The notes under the pieces are model-generated. The model saw only the letters and a list, made by a program, of their open reading frames with translations. It was not told the DNA's origin and did not search any database. Shown here one piece after another: positions 6,719-14,600 of a stretch of DNA of 16,275 nucleotides. A program made the position numbers and the translations under genes. Each line of letters begins with the position of its first letter. Position 1 is the first letter of the stretch. Source of the DNA: JAKACA01 sp050008715 (GTDB lineage Bacteria; Actinomycetota; Acidimicrobiia; Acidimicrobiales; Bog-793); the NCBI GenBank assembly GCA_050008715.1, contig JBEKMC010000079.1, positions 1-16,275 on the forward strand, in the 5' to 3' direction.

Positions 6719-8344
6719 ATGGCCGACGAAACGATCTCGGACGCAACCCTTCTCGCCGACGCCGTCGAGACCGAGCGGGTCGTCGTCAACTCCCGCTCGA
6801 TGGACGCCCGCCTGCACGCCCTCGAGGAGCAGAAGGCCCAGGCTCGCAATCCCGGTAGTGAGCGCTCCGTCCAGAACCACCGCTCCAAAGGCAAGATGCT
6901 GGCACGGGAGCGCCTCGACTACCTGCTCGACGACGGCTCGTTCCAGGAGTTCGACCTCCTCGTCCGTCACCGCTCCCACGGCATGGGGCTCGAGCGCAGC
7001 CGGCCGTACACCGACGGGGTGATCACCGGTTTCGGCACGATCGACGGCCGTCGCGTCTGCATCTACAGCCAGGACTTCACCGTCTTCGGCGGCGCCCTCG
7101 GCGAGGCGCATGCCGAGAAGATCCACAAGCTCATGGATCTCGCCCTCGACGTCGGCGTCCCGATCATCGGCCTCAACGACGGTGGGGGAGCGCGCATCCA
7201 AGAGGGCGTCGTCGCTCTGCACGGCTACGGCGGCATCTTCTACCGCAACGTGCGCGCCTCCGGCGTCGTGCCGCAGATCAGCGTCATCCTCGGGCCGTGC
7301 GCCGGCGGTGCCGTCTACTCGCCGGCCATGACCGACTTCATCTTCATGGTGCACGAGACGAGCCACATGTTCATCACGGGGCCGGACGTGGTGAAGACCG
7401 TGACGGGCGAGGAGGTGACCCTCGAACAGCTCGGTGGCGCCATGAGCCATGCGACCCGCTCGGGGGTGGCGACGTTCGTCTCGGCCGACGAGAAGTCCTG
7501 CCTCGACGACGTCCGCGAGCTGATGTCGTTCCTCCCGTCGAACAACCTCGAAATCCCGCCCATGACCGAGCGCCCCGACGACGCCGAGGATCAAGTCGAA
7601 GAGCTCCGCGAGATCGTGCCCCCGAGCCCGAACCAGCCCTACGACATGCGCAAGGTCATCCAGGCGATCGTCGACGACGGGTACTACATGGAGTACTTCC
7701 CCCACTGGGCGATGAGCTTGACGTGTGGCTTCGCCCGCATCGGTGGCCGTGCCGTCGGCATCGTCGGCAACCAGCCGGCCGTGCTGGCGGGCGTGCTCGA
7801 CATCGACTCGTCGGAGAAGGGCGCACGTTTTGTGCGTACCTGTGACGCGTTCAACCTGCCGCTCGTGACGTTCGTCGACGTGCCGGGTTTCATGCCCGGG
7901 ACCGACCAGGAGTACGGCGGCATCATCCGTCACGGCGCCAAGCTCCTGTACGCCTACTGCGAGTCGACGGTGCCCCGCATCCAGATCATCACGCGCAAGG
8001 CCTACGGCGGCGCCTACGTCGTCATGGACTCGAAGTCGATCGGCACGGACTTCGCCTTCGCATGGCCGTCGGCCGAGCTCGCCGTCATGGGCCCGCAGGG
8101 TGCCGTCGAGATCGTCTACCGCCGCGAGCTCGCCGACTCCGCCGACCCGGTGGCGCGCCGGGCCGAGCTCGTCGACGACTACACCAATCGATACGCCAAC
8201 CCGTACGTGGCCGCAGAGCGCGGCTACGTCGACGACGTCATCGATCCCGCCGACACGCGGCGAGTGATCGTGCGCAGCCTCGACCTCTTGGCGTCGAAGC
8301 GGGAGGAGCTTCCCCATCGCAAACACGGGAACGTCCCGTTGTGA
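6719..8344 (+). CDS. Acyl-CoA (propionyl/acetyl-CoA) carboxylase beta subunit, carboxyltransferase
   Basis: This carboxyltransferase subunit moves the carboxyl group from carboxybiotin to an acyl-CoA; with an alpha subunit encoded elsewhere it makes methylmalonyl-CoA or malonyl-CoA. The 541 residues cover the two crotonase-fold halves. In the N half, KGKMLARERLDYLLDDGSF, QDFTVFGGALGE, GGGARIQEGV and GPCAGGAVYSPA are diagnostic. In the C half, VDVPGFMPG, GAKLLYAY, TRKAYGGAY and AWPSAELAVMGPQGA are, with the family tail KHGNVPL. The residue after AYGGAY, which sets acyl chain preference in Streptomyces enzymes, is Val434. Propionyl-specific PccB has Asp there, so propionyl specificity is not assured. 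Residues 1-27 exceed the usual N-terminus; ATG 6800 (M28) is an alternative start. Its TGA overlaps the GTG of the small downstream gene. No biotin carboxylase gene is in the window. Confidence 0.93.
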   Translation: MADETISDATLLADAVETERVVVNSRSMDARLHALEEQKAQARNPGSERSVQNHRSKGKMLARERLDYLLDDGSFQEFDLLVRHRSHGMGLERSRPYTDGVITGFGTIDGRRVCIYSQDFTVFGGALGEAHAEKIHKLMDLALDVGVPIIGLNDGGGARIQEGVVALHGYGGIFYRNVRASGVVPQISVILGPCAGGAVYSPAMTDFIFMVHETSHMFITGPDVVKTVTGEEVTLEQLGGAMSHATRSGVATFVSADEKSCLDDVRELMSFLPSNNLEIPPMTERPDDAEDQVEELREIVPPSPNQPYDMRKVIQAIVDDGYYMEYFPHWAMSLTCGFARIGGRAVGIVGNQPAVLAGVLDIDSSEKGARFVRTCDAFNLPLVTFVDVPGFMPGTDQEYGGIIRHGAKLLYAYCESTVPRIQIITRKAYGGAYVVMDSKSIGTDFAFAWPSAELAVMGPQGAVEIVYRRELADSADPVARRAELVDDYTNRYANPYVAAERGYVDDVIDPADTRRVIVRSLDLLASKREELPHRKHGNVPL

Positions 8345-8628
8345 GCGCTGTTCGCCGCCTTCCCGAGCCGAGCTTCGGCGCGCCTCAGCCGGTACTCGCG
8401 GGCGCCCTGTCGGCACCCCCTGATGTGGTGGCGGCGATCGCGGCGGCAGTCGAAGCCTGCTGGCCACGCCCACCGGCTCCGGCGAGTGCGACGGCTGGTC
8501 GCGAGCCGGGCGCACCGGAGTACGTCTGGCGTATGTCCGGGCGGTGGTGGTCGAAGCCGATCGCCAGCCGCAGGGACCGCCCGTGGTCGGATCACCTGGA
8601 GCACGGTTTCGTCGACGGCCGCGCCTGA
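8341..8628 (+). CDS. Small Trp-rich protein, possible acyl-CoA carboxylase epsilon-like subunit
   Basis: I do not recognise a named family with confidence. The 95-residue product starts at a GTG whose last bases overlap the carboxylase stop (GTGA), which implies translational coupling; no good Shine-Dalgarno is closer than about 24 bases. It has a Pro/Ala-rich N-terminus, a helical stretch PDVVAAIAAAVEACWPRP (27-44), a low-complexity Ala/Pro/Gly linker, then a Trp- and Arg-rich end with WRMSGRWWSKP (63-73) and RRDRPW (77-82). No signal peptide or membrane segment is visible. Small epsilon subunits of actinobacterial acyl-CoA carboxylases are encoded beside the beta subunit, have a short helix plus a Trp/Arg-rich end, and are poorly conserved. 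That role is inferred from position and composition, not from clear homology. Confidence 0.7.
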   Translation: MSAVRRLPEPSFGAPQPVLAGALSAPPDVVAAIAAAVEACWPRPPAPASATAGREPGAPEYVWRMSGRWWSKPIASRRDRPWSDHLEHGFVDGRA

Positions 8629-8662
8629 CTGCGGGGCCTGACTGCGGGCCCTGACTGCGACG
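8624..8662. repeat. Three tandem 13-bp repeats between convergent genes
   Basis: The units are CCTGACTGCGGGG (8624-8636), CCTGACTGCGGGC (8637-8649) and CCTGACTGCGACG (8650-8662). The first ten bases are identical in all three. The array begins at the stop codon of the small gene (its TGA is inside the first unit) and fills most of the gap to the ecm stop. GGGCC (8634-8638) and GGCCC (8647-8651) from neighbouring units can form a short hairpin, so termination is one possible role; replication slippage is another explanation. Confidence 0.85.
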
Positions 8663-8675
8663 CCGGGAGGTGTCC

Positions 8676-10631
8676 TCAGCCGGGCGTGCGATGGGCGGTG
8701 GCGAGGGCGGCCATCTCGACGAGGATGTCGCCGATGAGGAAGTCCTTCGGCGTGTAGATGGCGGCGACGCCGGCGCCGAGCAGCTTGGCCTGGTCCTGCT
8801 CCGGGATGATGCCGCCGACGACGACGGGTGCATCGACCCCGAGAGCCCGCAGCTGCTCGAGGATCTCCGGTACGAGCTCGAGGTGGCTGCCCGACAGGAT
8901 CGAGATACCGACGACGTCGACGTCTTCGTCGGCGGCGGCGGCGGCGATCTGCCCGGGCGTGAGGCGGATGCCGTCGTAGACGACCTCGAAGCCCACATCC
9001 CGCGCCGCCACGGCGATCTGCTCGGCACCGTTGGAGTGCCCGTCGAGACCGGGCTTGGCGACGAGGAGCCGAGGCGGGCCGCCTGGCACGGCGCGCACCG
9101 CATCGGCAGCCTTGCGAAGCTCGACGCCCCGGTGCCCGACGCCCCCCGCCACGCCCGTCGGCGCCCGGTACTCCCCGAAGACGGAGCGAAGGGCGCCCGC
9201 CCATTCGCCCGTCGTGCCGCCCGCATGCGCGAAGGCGACCGTGGCCGGCATGAGGTTCTCGCCCGACTCGGCCACCCGTCGCAACTCGCCGAGGGCGGCT
9301 TGGACGGCGGTGGCGTCGCGAGCCGCCCGCCAGGCGGCCACGTCGGCGCGCAGGTCTAACTCGACGGCGGGATCGACGGTCAAGATGGAGGCGGCGGCGT
9401 CGCCCGACTGCTGCAGCGGTGACGTCTCGCTGCTGGTGAAGCAGTTGACGCCGACGACCTGCTGCTCACCCGACTCGATCCGGCGGAGACGCTCCGACTG
9501 AGAGGCGACGAGCCGCGACTTCAGCTCCTCGATCGCCTCGAAGGCGCCGCCGAGCCCGAGCACGTCGTTCAGCTCGACCGATGCGGCCTCGGCGATCTCG
9601 TCCGTCTTGGCCTCGACGACCTTCGATCCTTCGAACAGGTCCGGATACTCGAGCAGATCCGACTCGAACGCCAGCACCTGCTGGATGCGCAGCGACCATT
9701 GCTGGTCCCATGGACGTGGAAGGCCGAGCGCCTCGTTCCAAGCGGGGAGCTGGATCGCCCGGGCGCGGGCGTCGCGCGAGAGCGTCACACCGAGCATCTC
9801 GAGCACGATCCGCTGGATGTTGTTCTCCGGCTGCTGCTCGGTGAGACCGAGCGAGTTGACCTGCACCCCGTAACGAAGCCGCCGCATCTTCGGGTCCTCG
9901 ACGCCGTAGCGCGCAGCGCAGATGTCGTCCCACAGCCGCGAAAAGGCCCGCATCTTGCAGGTCTCCTCGACGAAACGCAGCCCTGCGTTCACGAAGAAGC
10001 TGATCCGCCCGACGACTTGTGGCATGTCGGCTGCCGGCACCTGGCCGGAGTCGCGCACGGCGTCGAGCACGGCGATGGCCGTCGACAAGGCGTAGGCGAC
10101 CTCCTGCACCGGGGTCGCCCCCGCCTCCTGCAAGTGGTACGAGCAGACGTTGATGGGGTTCCAGCGTGGGACGTGGCGGACCGCATAGGTGACGAGGTCC
10201 ACGGTGAGCCGCAGACTGGCGGCCGGCGGGAAGATGTAGGTCCCCCGCGAGAGGTACTCCTTCACGAGGTCGTTCTGGGTCGTGCCGGCGAGCACGGCTG
10301 GGTCGACTCCGTGGCGCTCGGCATTGGCCACGTAGCACCCGAGCAGCCAGGGCGCCGTGGCGTTGATCGTCATCGACGTGTTCATCTCCCCCACGGGGAT
10401 GCCGTCGAAGAGCTGGGCCATGTGGCCGACGTGGGCGACGGGTACGCCGACCTTGCCGACTTCGCCGGCCGCCTCCGGGCTATCGGGGTCGTAGCCGATC
10501 TGGGTGGGCAGATCGAAGGCGATCGAGAGACCGGTCTGGCCCTTGGCGAGATTCTTGCGGTACAGCTCGTTCGAGGCCGTGGCCGACGAGTGGCCCGAGT
10601 ACGTCCGCATCACCCATGGCTGGTCTGTCAC
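8676..10631 (-). CDS. ecm: Ethylmalonyl-CoA mutase (B12-dependent)
   Basis: Ecm uses adenosylcobalamin to rearrange (2R)-ethylmalonyl-CoA to (2S)-methylsuccinyl-CoA in the ethylmalonyl-CoA pathway; the family was formerly called MeaA. The 651-aa chain combines the catalytic barrel and the cobalamin domain and is shorter than most methylmalonyl-CoA mutases. Near the N-terminus it has VMRTYSGHSSATASNELY, where methylmalonyl-CoA mutases have a YAGFS motif, followed by FDLPTQIGYD and GEVGKVGVPV as in known Ecm. The C-terminal domain has the base-off DxHxxG motif, LDGHSNG with D530, H532 and G535, plus GISILSGSH and VVVGGIIPEQD. The start is GTG 10631, nine bases after the hbd stop, with no clear Shine-Dalgarno, so translation is probably coupled to hbd. 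Its partner genes ccr and epimerase lie on the other strand about 2.0-3.8 kb away. Confidence 0.93.
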   Translation of the reverse strand: MTDQPWVMRTYSGHSSATASNELYRKNLAKGQTGLSIAFDLPTQIGYDPDSPEAAGEVGKVGVPVAHVGHMAQLFDGIPVGEMNTSMTINATAPWLLGCYVANAERHGVDPAVLAGTTQNDLVKEYLSRGTYIFPPAASLRLTVDLVTYAVRHVPRWNPINVCSYHLQEAGATPVQEVAYALSTAIAVLDAVRDSGQVPAADMPQVVGRISFFVNAGLRFVEETCKMRAFSRLWDDICAARYGVEDPKMRRLRYGVQVNSLGLTEQQPENNIQRIVLEMLGVTLSRDARARAIQLPAWNEALGLPRPWDQQWSLRIQQVLAFESDLLEYPDLFEGSKVVEAKTDEIAEAASVELNDVLGLGGAFEAIEELKSRLVASQSERLRRIESGEQQVVGVNCFTSSETSPLQQSGDAAASILTVDPAVELDLRADVAAWRAARDATAVQAALGELRRVAESGENLMPATVAFAHAGGTTGEWAGALRSVFGEYRAPTGVAGGVGHRGVELRKAADAVRAVPGGPPRLLVAKPGLDGHSNGAEQIAVAARDVGFEVVYDGIRLTPGQIAAAAADEDVDVVGISILSGSHLELVPEILEQLRALGVDAPVVVGGIIPEQDQAKLLGAGVAAIYTPKDFLIGDILVEMAALATAHRTPG

Positions 10632-10640
10632 GACGACAGC

Positions 10641-11498
10641 CTATGAGCGCTGATACCCGTAGAAACCCTCTCCGGTCTTCCGCCCGAGTCGCTCCGCCGC
10701 CACCATCCGGCGGAGGCGTGGCACGGCGGCGTAGTTCGGGTCGCGGTGCTCGTCGTAGAGGGCGTCGAGGATGGCGACGGAGGTGTCGAGGCCGACGAGG
10801 TCGAGCAAGGCGAACGGTCCCATAGGGAACCCGCAGCCGCCCTTCATCGCCTCGTCGATGTCCTCCATGGCGGCGACGCCCTGGTCGAGCAGTCGCACGG
10901 CGTTGTTCAGGTACGGGAAGAGCAGCGCGTTCACGACGAAACCCGCCTGGTCCTTCACGACGATCGCCGTCTTCCCGCACGCCTCGGCGAAAGCCTTCGC
11001 CTCCTCGATCGTCTCGTCGTCGGCCGTGATGGGCCGGACGATCTCGACGAGCGTCATGAGGGGAGCCGGGTTGAAGAAGTGGATGCCGCAGACTTTCTCC
11101 GGGCGCCCGGTCTCCATCGCCATCTGCACCACTGCGAGCGTCGACGTGTTCGTCGCCAGCAGCGTGTGGTCATGGCAGATGCGATCGAGCTCGGAGAAGA
11201 TGTGCCGCTTGGTGGCGAGGTCCTCGACGACGGACTCGATGACGAGGTCGCAGTCGGCGAGCCGGTGCATGTCGGAGGTTGCCGTGATCCGCGAGGTCGC
11301 CTCCGTCCGCTCGTCGGCCGTGAGCGTGCCCTTCTCGACCCGCTTGGCGAGCGAGCGCTCGACACGGGCGAGGGTGCCTTCGGCCGTCGCCAGCTCCCGG
11401 GAGCGCAGGACGACCTCGTGGCCGGACAGCGCCGCACATTCGGTGATACCGCCCCCCATGATCCCGGAACCGACCACACCGACGCGTTTCACTGTCAT
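10641..11498 (-). CDS. hbd: 3-hydroxybutyryl-CoA dehydrogenase
   Basis: This enzyme reduces acetoacetyl-CoA to (S)-3-hydroxybutyryl-CoA, feeding crotonyl-CoA formation ahead of Ccr. The 285-aa length suits the single-function family. It has the Rossmann motif VGSGIMGGGI (G10, G12, G15), then IESVVED (88-93), NTST with S119, GIHFFNPAP with H140, and KDQAGFVVNALLFPYLNNAV with N190; S119, H140 and N190 match the family's catalytic and substrate-binding residues. The C-terminal helical domain has GCGFPMGPFALLDLVGLD. After the second strand it reads VVLRSRE (S33, R34), where NAD enzymes such as clostridial Hbd have an acidic residue (VVLRD), so NADPH use is plausible. It is the first gene of the hbd-ecm pair. 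ATG 11498 has no Shine-Dalgarno but a TAACCT hexamer six bases upstream, suggesting a leaderless transcript. Confidence 0.93.
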   Translation of the reverse strand: MTVKRVGVVGSGIMGGGITECAALSGHEVVLRSRELATAEGTLARVERSLAKRVEKGTLTADERTEATSRITATSDMHRLADCDLVIESVVEDLATKRHIFSELDRICHDHTLLATNTSTLAVVQMAMETGRPEKVCGIHFFNPAPLMTLVEIVRPITADDETIEEAKAFAEACGKTAIVVKDQAGFVVNALLFPYLNNAVRLLDQGVAAMEDIDEAMKGGCGFPMGPFALLDLVGLDTSVAILDALYDEHRDPNYAAVPRLRRMVAAERLGRKTGEGFYGYQRS

Positions 11499-11504
11499 GG
11501 CAAA

Positions 11505-11510
11505 AGGTTA
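11505..11510 (-). promoter_or_regulatory. Candidate -10 hexamer for leaderless hbd-ecm mRNA
   Basis: On the minus strand this reads TAACCT, followed by TTTGCC and then the hbd ATG. The six-base gap places the likely start site on the A of the ATG. It is the most A/T-rich stretch near the gene, and no ribosome binding site is present. Confidence 0.55.
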
Positions 11511-11528
11511 CTTGCGGGTAGCTCCGAA

Positions 11529-11538
11529 CGCATATGCG
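11529..11538. promoter_or_regulatory. Perfect 10-bp palindrome near the hbd -35 position
   Basis: CGCATATGCG is self-complementary and lies 31-40 bases upstream of the inferred hbd transcription start, where the -35 contact would be. It may be a repressor or activator half-site pair for hbd-ecm. A 10-bp palindrome can occur by chance, so the call is weak. Confidence 0.3.
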
Positions 11539-11571
11539 CCCGGCGAACGCTGATGCGCCCAGCCGGCACGT

Positions 11572-11587
11572 CCGAACATCAGTTCGG
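11572..11587. promoter_or_regulatory. Candidate LexA (SOS) box upstream of lhr
   Basis: CCGAAC-ATCA-GTTCGG is a perfect 6+6 inverted repeat with a 4-bp spacer. Its core CGAAC-N4-GTTCG matches the core of the LexA box of Gram-positive and mycobacterial SOS genes (TCGAAC-N4-GTTCGA in mycobacteria), except for the outermost pair. It ends one base before the TATGCT -10 hexamer of lhr, so a bound repressor would block that promoter. Control of a DNA-repair helicase by LexA would make biological sense. The same site is about 62 bases from the inferred hbd promoter. Confidence 0.6.
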
Positions 11588-11588
11588 G

Positions 11589-11594
11589 TATGCT
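11589..11594 (+). promoter_or_regulatory. Candidate -10 hexamer for leaderless lhr mRNA
   Basis: TATGCT is followed by six bases (GCCGGA) and the GTG at 11601, the same geometry as ccr and hbd. It matches TATNNT, the best -10 in the window, and supports GTG 11601 as the lhr start over the in-frame ATG at 11553, which would lie upstream of this promoter. Confidence 0.6.
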
Positions 11595-11600
11595 GCCGGA

Positions 11601-14600
11601 GTGGCAGGGTCCTCCCGATCGGAGCCGGTTCTGGAGCAGTCGGATCCGCTCGCGGGGTTCCATCCGGCGGTGGCGGAGTGGTTTCGCCGTACGTATCCGG
11701 GTGGGCCGACAGAGGCCCAAGCGCTCGGCTGGGGTGCCGTGGCGGCGGGCAAGGACACCCTCATCGCGGCGCCCACCGGATCCGGCAAGACGCTTGCCGC
11801 CTTCCTCGTCGCCATCAACCGTTGCTACCAGGCTGCCGCCTGGGGAGAGGGCCGCCGGGGCACCGACGTCGTCTACGTGTCGCCGCTCCGTGCGCTCACC
11901 GTCGACGTGGCCCAGAACCTCGAGCGGCCGCTGGCGGAGATCGCCGAGGTGGCCCGCGAGCTGGGGCACGTCGTGCCGGACGTGCGGGTGGCCGTTCGCA
12001 ACGGCGACACGTCGCAGTCAGACCGCGCCGCCATGATCCGCAACCGGCCCGAGATCGTCGTGACGACGCCGGAGTCGCTGTACCTGCTGTTGACATCCGT
12101 TCGCGGCCGCGAGCTGCTCGGGACGGTTCGCACCGTCATCGTCGACGAGATCCACGCCCTTGCTCGCGACAAGCGCGGATCGCACCTCGCTCTCAGCCTC
12201 GAGCGCCTCGATGCGGTCGTCGAGGCTCACGAACGCCGGCCGGCCGAGCAGCAGACGCTGCCAGAGCTACCCGGCGGCGATCGCCCCGTCCGGATCGGGC
12301 TGTCGGCCACCCAGCGGCCGATCTCGACGATCGCACAGTTGCTCGTCGGATCGGGTCCAGGGCGCGTCGGTGCAGAAGGCATCCCTCAGTGCACGGTCGT
12401 CGATGTCGGGCACCGCCGGGCCCTCGACATCGCCATCGAACTGCCCGATGACGAGCTCGGCGCCGTGTCGACCCATGAGCAGATGGACGTCGTGCTCGAG
12501 CGCATCGCCGAGCACGTAAGGGCGCACCGGACAACGCTCGTCTTCGTGAACACCCGCCGCATGGCCGAACGCGTCGCACACCGCCTCGGCGAGCTCGTGG
12601 GCGAGGATCTCGTGCAGGCCCACCACGGCAGCCTCTCGATGGACCGGCGACTGCGCGTCGAGAGCCGGTTGCGGGCGGGCGACCTCAAGGCGGTCGTGGC
12701 GACGGCCTCGCTCGAGTTGGGCATCGACGTCGGCCCTGTCGAGCTCGTGTGCCAGATCGCCTCGCCGCGGGCGATCTCGACATGGCTGCAGCGCGTCGGA
12801 CGAGCCCAGCACCATGTCGGCGGGACGCCGACGGGACGGCTCTACCCGCTCACTCGCGACGAGCTCGTCGAGTGCACGGCCCTGTTCACGGCGGTGCGCC
12901 GCGCCGAGCTCGACGCCACCGTCCCTCCCGTGGCACCGCTCGACATCCTCGCCCAGCAGATCGTGGCAGAAGTCGCCGCCGCAGGGCCGGACGGCATCGG
13001 AGTGGACGCGTTGCTGGCATTGGTCAGGCGGGCGACCCCGTATGCGGGGCTGGAACGCGAGCGATACGACGAGGTGCTGGAGCTCGTGAGCGAAGGGGTC
13101 GTGACCGGGCGGGGCCGGCGCGGCGCCTACGTTCACTTCGACCGGGTCAACGACGTCCTCCGCCCGCGGCGGGGTGCCCGCTTGACGGCGACCACGTCAG
13201 GCGGTGCCATCCCCGAGGTAGCCGACTACCGCGTCGTGCTCGAGCCGGACGAGGCATTCGTCGGCACCGTCAACGAGGACTGGGCGATCGAGTCGATGGC
13301 TGGCGACGTCTTCCTCCTCGGCAGCCACACGTGGAGGATCCGTCGCATCGAGTCGGGCACGGTGAGGGTCGTCGATGCCGAGGGCGCCTCGCCCTCGGTG
13401 CCGTTCTGGCTGGGGGAGGCGCCGGCACGTACCGACGAGCTCTCGAGGTCGGTCTCGCTCTTGCGTGAGGACATCGAGCGCTGGCTGGCGAAGTCGACGG
13501 GTGCTGCCGTCGAGTGGCTGAAAGAGGCAGCCGGCGTCGACGCCCGAGCCGCCGAGCAGGTGGTCGCATATCTCGCCACTGCCAAGGCCGAGCTCGGGGC
13601 GTTGCCGACGACGGATCGTCTCGTGGTCGAGCGTTTCTTCGACGACACCGGCGGGATGCAGCTCGTGCTCCACTCGCCGAGAGGCGCACGGATCAACCGG
13701 GGGCTCGGGCTGGCGCTGCGGAAGCGTTTCTGTCGCTCGTTCGACTTCGAGCTGCAGGCTGCCGCGAGCGACGACTCGGTCGTTCTGTCGCTCGGGCCGC
13801 AACACTCCTTCCCGCTTTCCGATGTCGTCGGCTATCTCTCCCCGACGACCGTACGGGAGACGCTCGTGCAGGCGATGCTGCCGACGCCGATCTTCGGCGC
13901 GAGGTGGCGCTGGAACCTCTCCCGGTCGCTCGTGGCGCCGCGTTTCCGTGGCAGCCGGCACCTGCCGCCGGCGATCCAGCGCATGGAAGCCGACGACCTC
14001 ATGGCGGCGATCTTCCCGATGCTGGCGGCCTGCCAGGAGAACGTCTCCGGGCCGATCGTCATCCCCGACCATCCCGTCGTGCGCCAGACCGTCGACGACT
14101 GCTGCACCGAGGCGATGGATCTCGCCGGGCTCGTGGCCTTCCTGGAGCGGCTGCGATCGGGCGAGGTCGAGACGCGCTTCGTGGACGCCGTCGCCCCGTC
14201 GATCCTCTCCGAGGAGATCCTGAACGGGAGGCCCTACACCTTCCTCGACGACGCCCCCTTGGAAGAGCGCCGCACGCGGTCGGTGCAACTGCGGCGCGGC
14301 GTTCCCGTGCAGGCGACCGACCTCGGCCACCTCGATCCCGAGATCGTGGGCAGGGTGGCCGAGCAGGCCAGGCCGGAGTTGCGGGACGCAGAGGAGCTCC
14401 ACGACCTGCTCGATTCCCTCGTCCTCGCCGAGCCGGATCGGGACTGGGAGGCCTGGTTCCAGCGTCTCGTCACCGACGGCCGCGCCCTCGAGGCCCGCCT
14501 CGGTGCCGCCCCGGCATCCGTCCGGCGATGGGCGGTGATCGAACGCAGGGCGGCGCTCGAGGCCATGTTCCCCGGTGCCACGTTCGAGCCGGACGTTCGC

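Noticed and set aside
8624..8662. CRISPR-like array
   Set aside because: The units are 13 bp, directly adjacent with no spacers, and there are no cas genes; it is a simple tandem repeat.
6380..9226. 948-residue minus-strand open frame across the epimerase, carboxylase and ecm
   Set aside because: It crosses several genes with complete conserved motifs in other frames, and its own translation is low-complexity Arg/Ser/Pro. Long antisense open frames are expected at this GC content.
8676..10631. Annotation as methylmalonyl-CoA mutase
   Set aside because: The TYSGHS and FDLPTQ signature, the single-chain length of about 650, and linkage to ccr all favour ethylmalonyl-CoA mutase. Methylmalonyl-CoA mutases have a YAGFS motif and are longer.
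10746..11600. Long plus-strand extension of the lhr reading frame upstream of its start
   Set aside because: It is the antisense shadow of hbd: the translation is Arg/Asp/Glu/Val-rich with no family look, hbd on the other strand has complete motifs, and a promoter lies just before GTG 11601.
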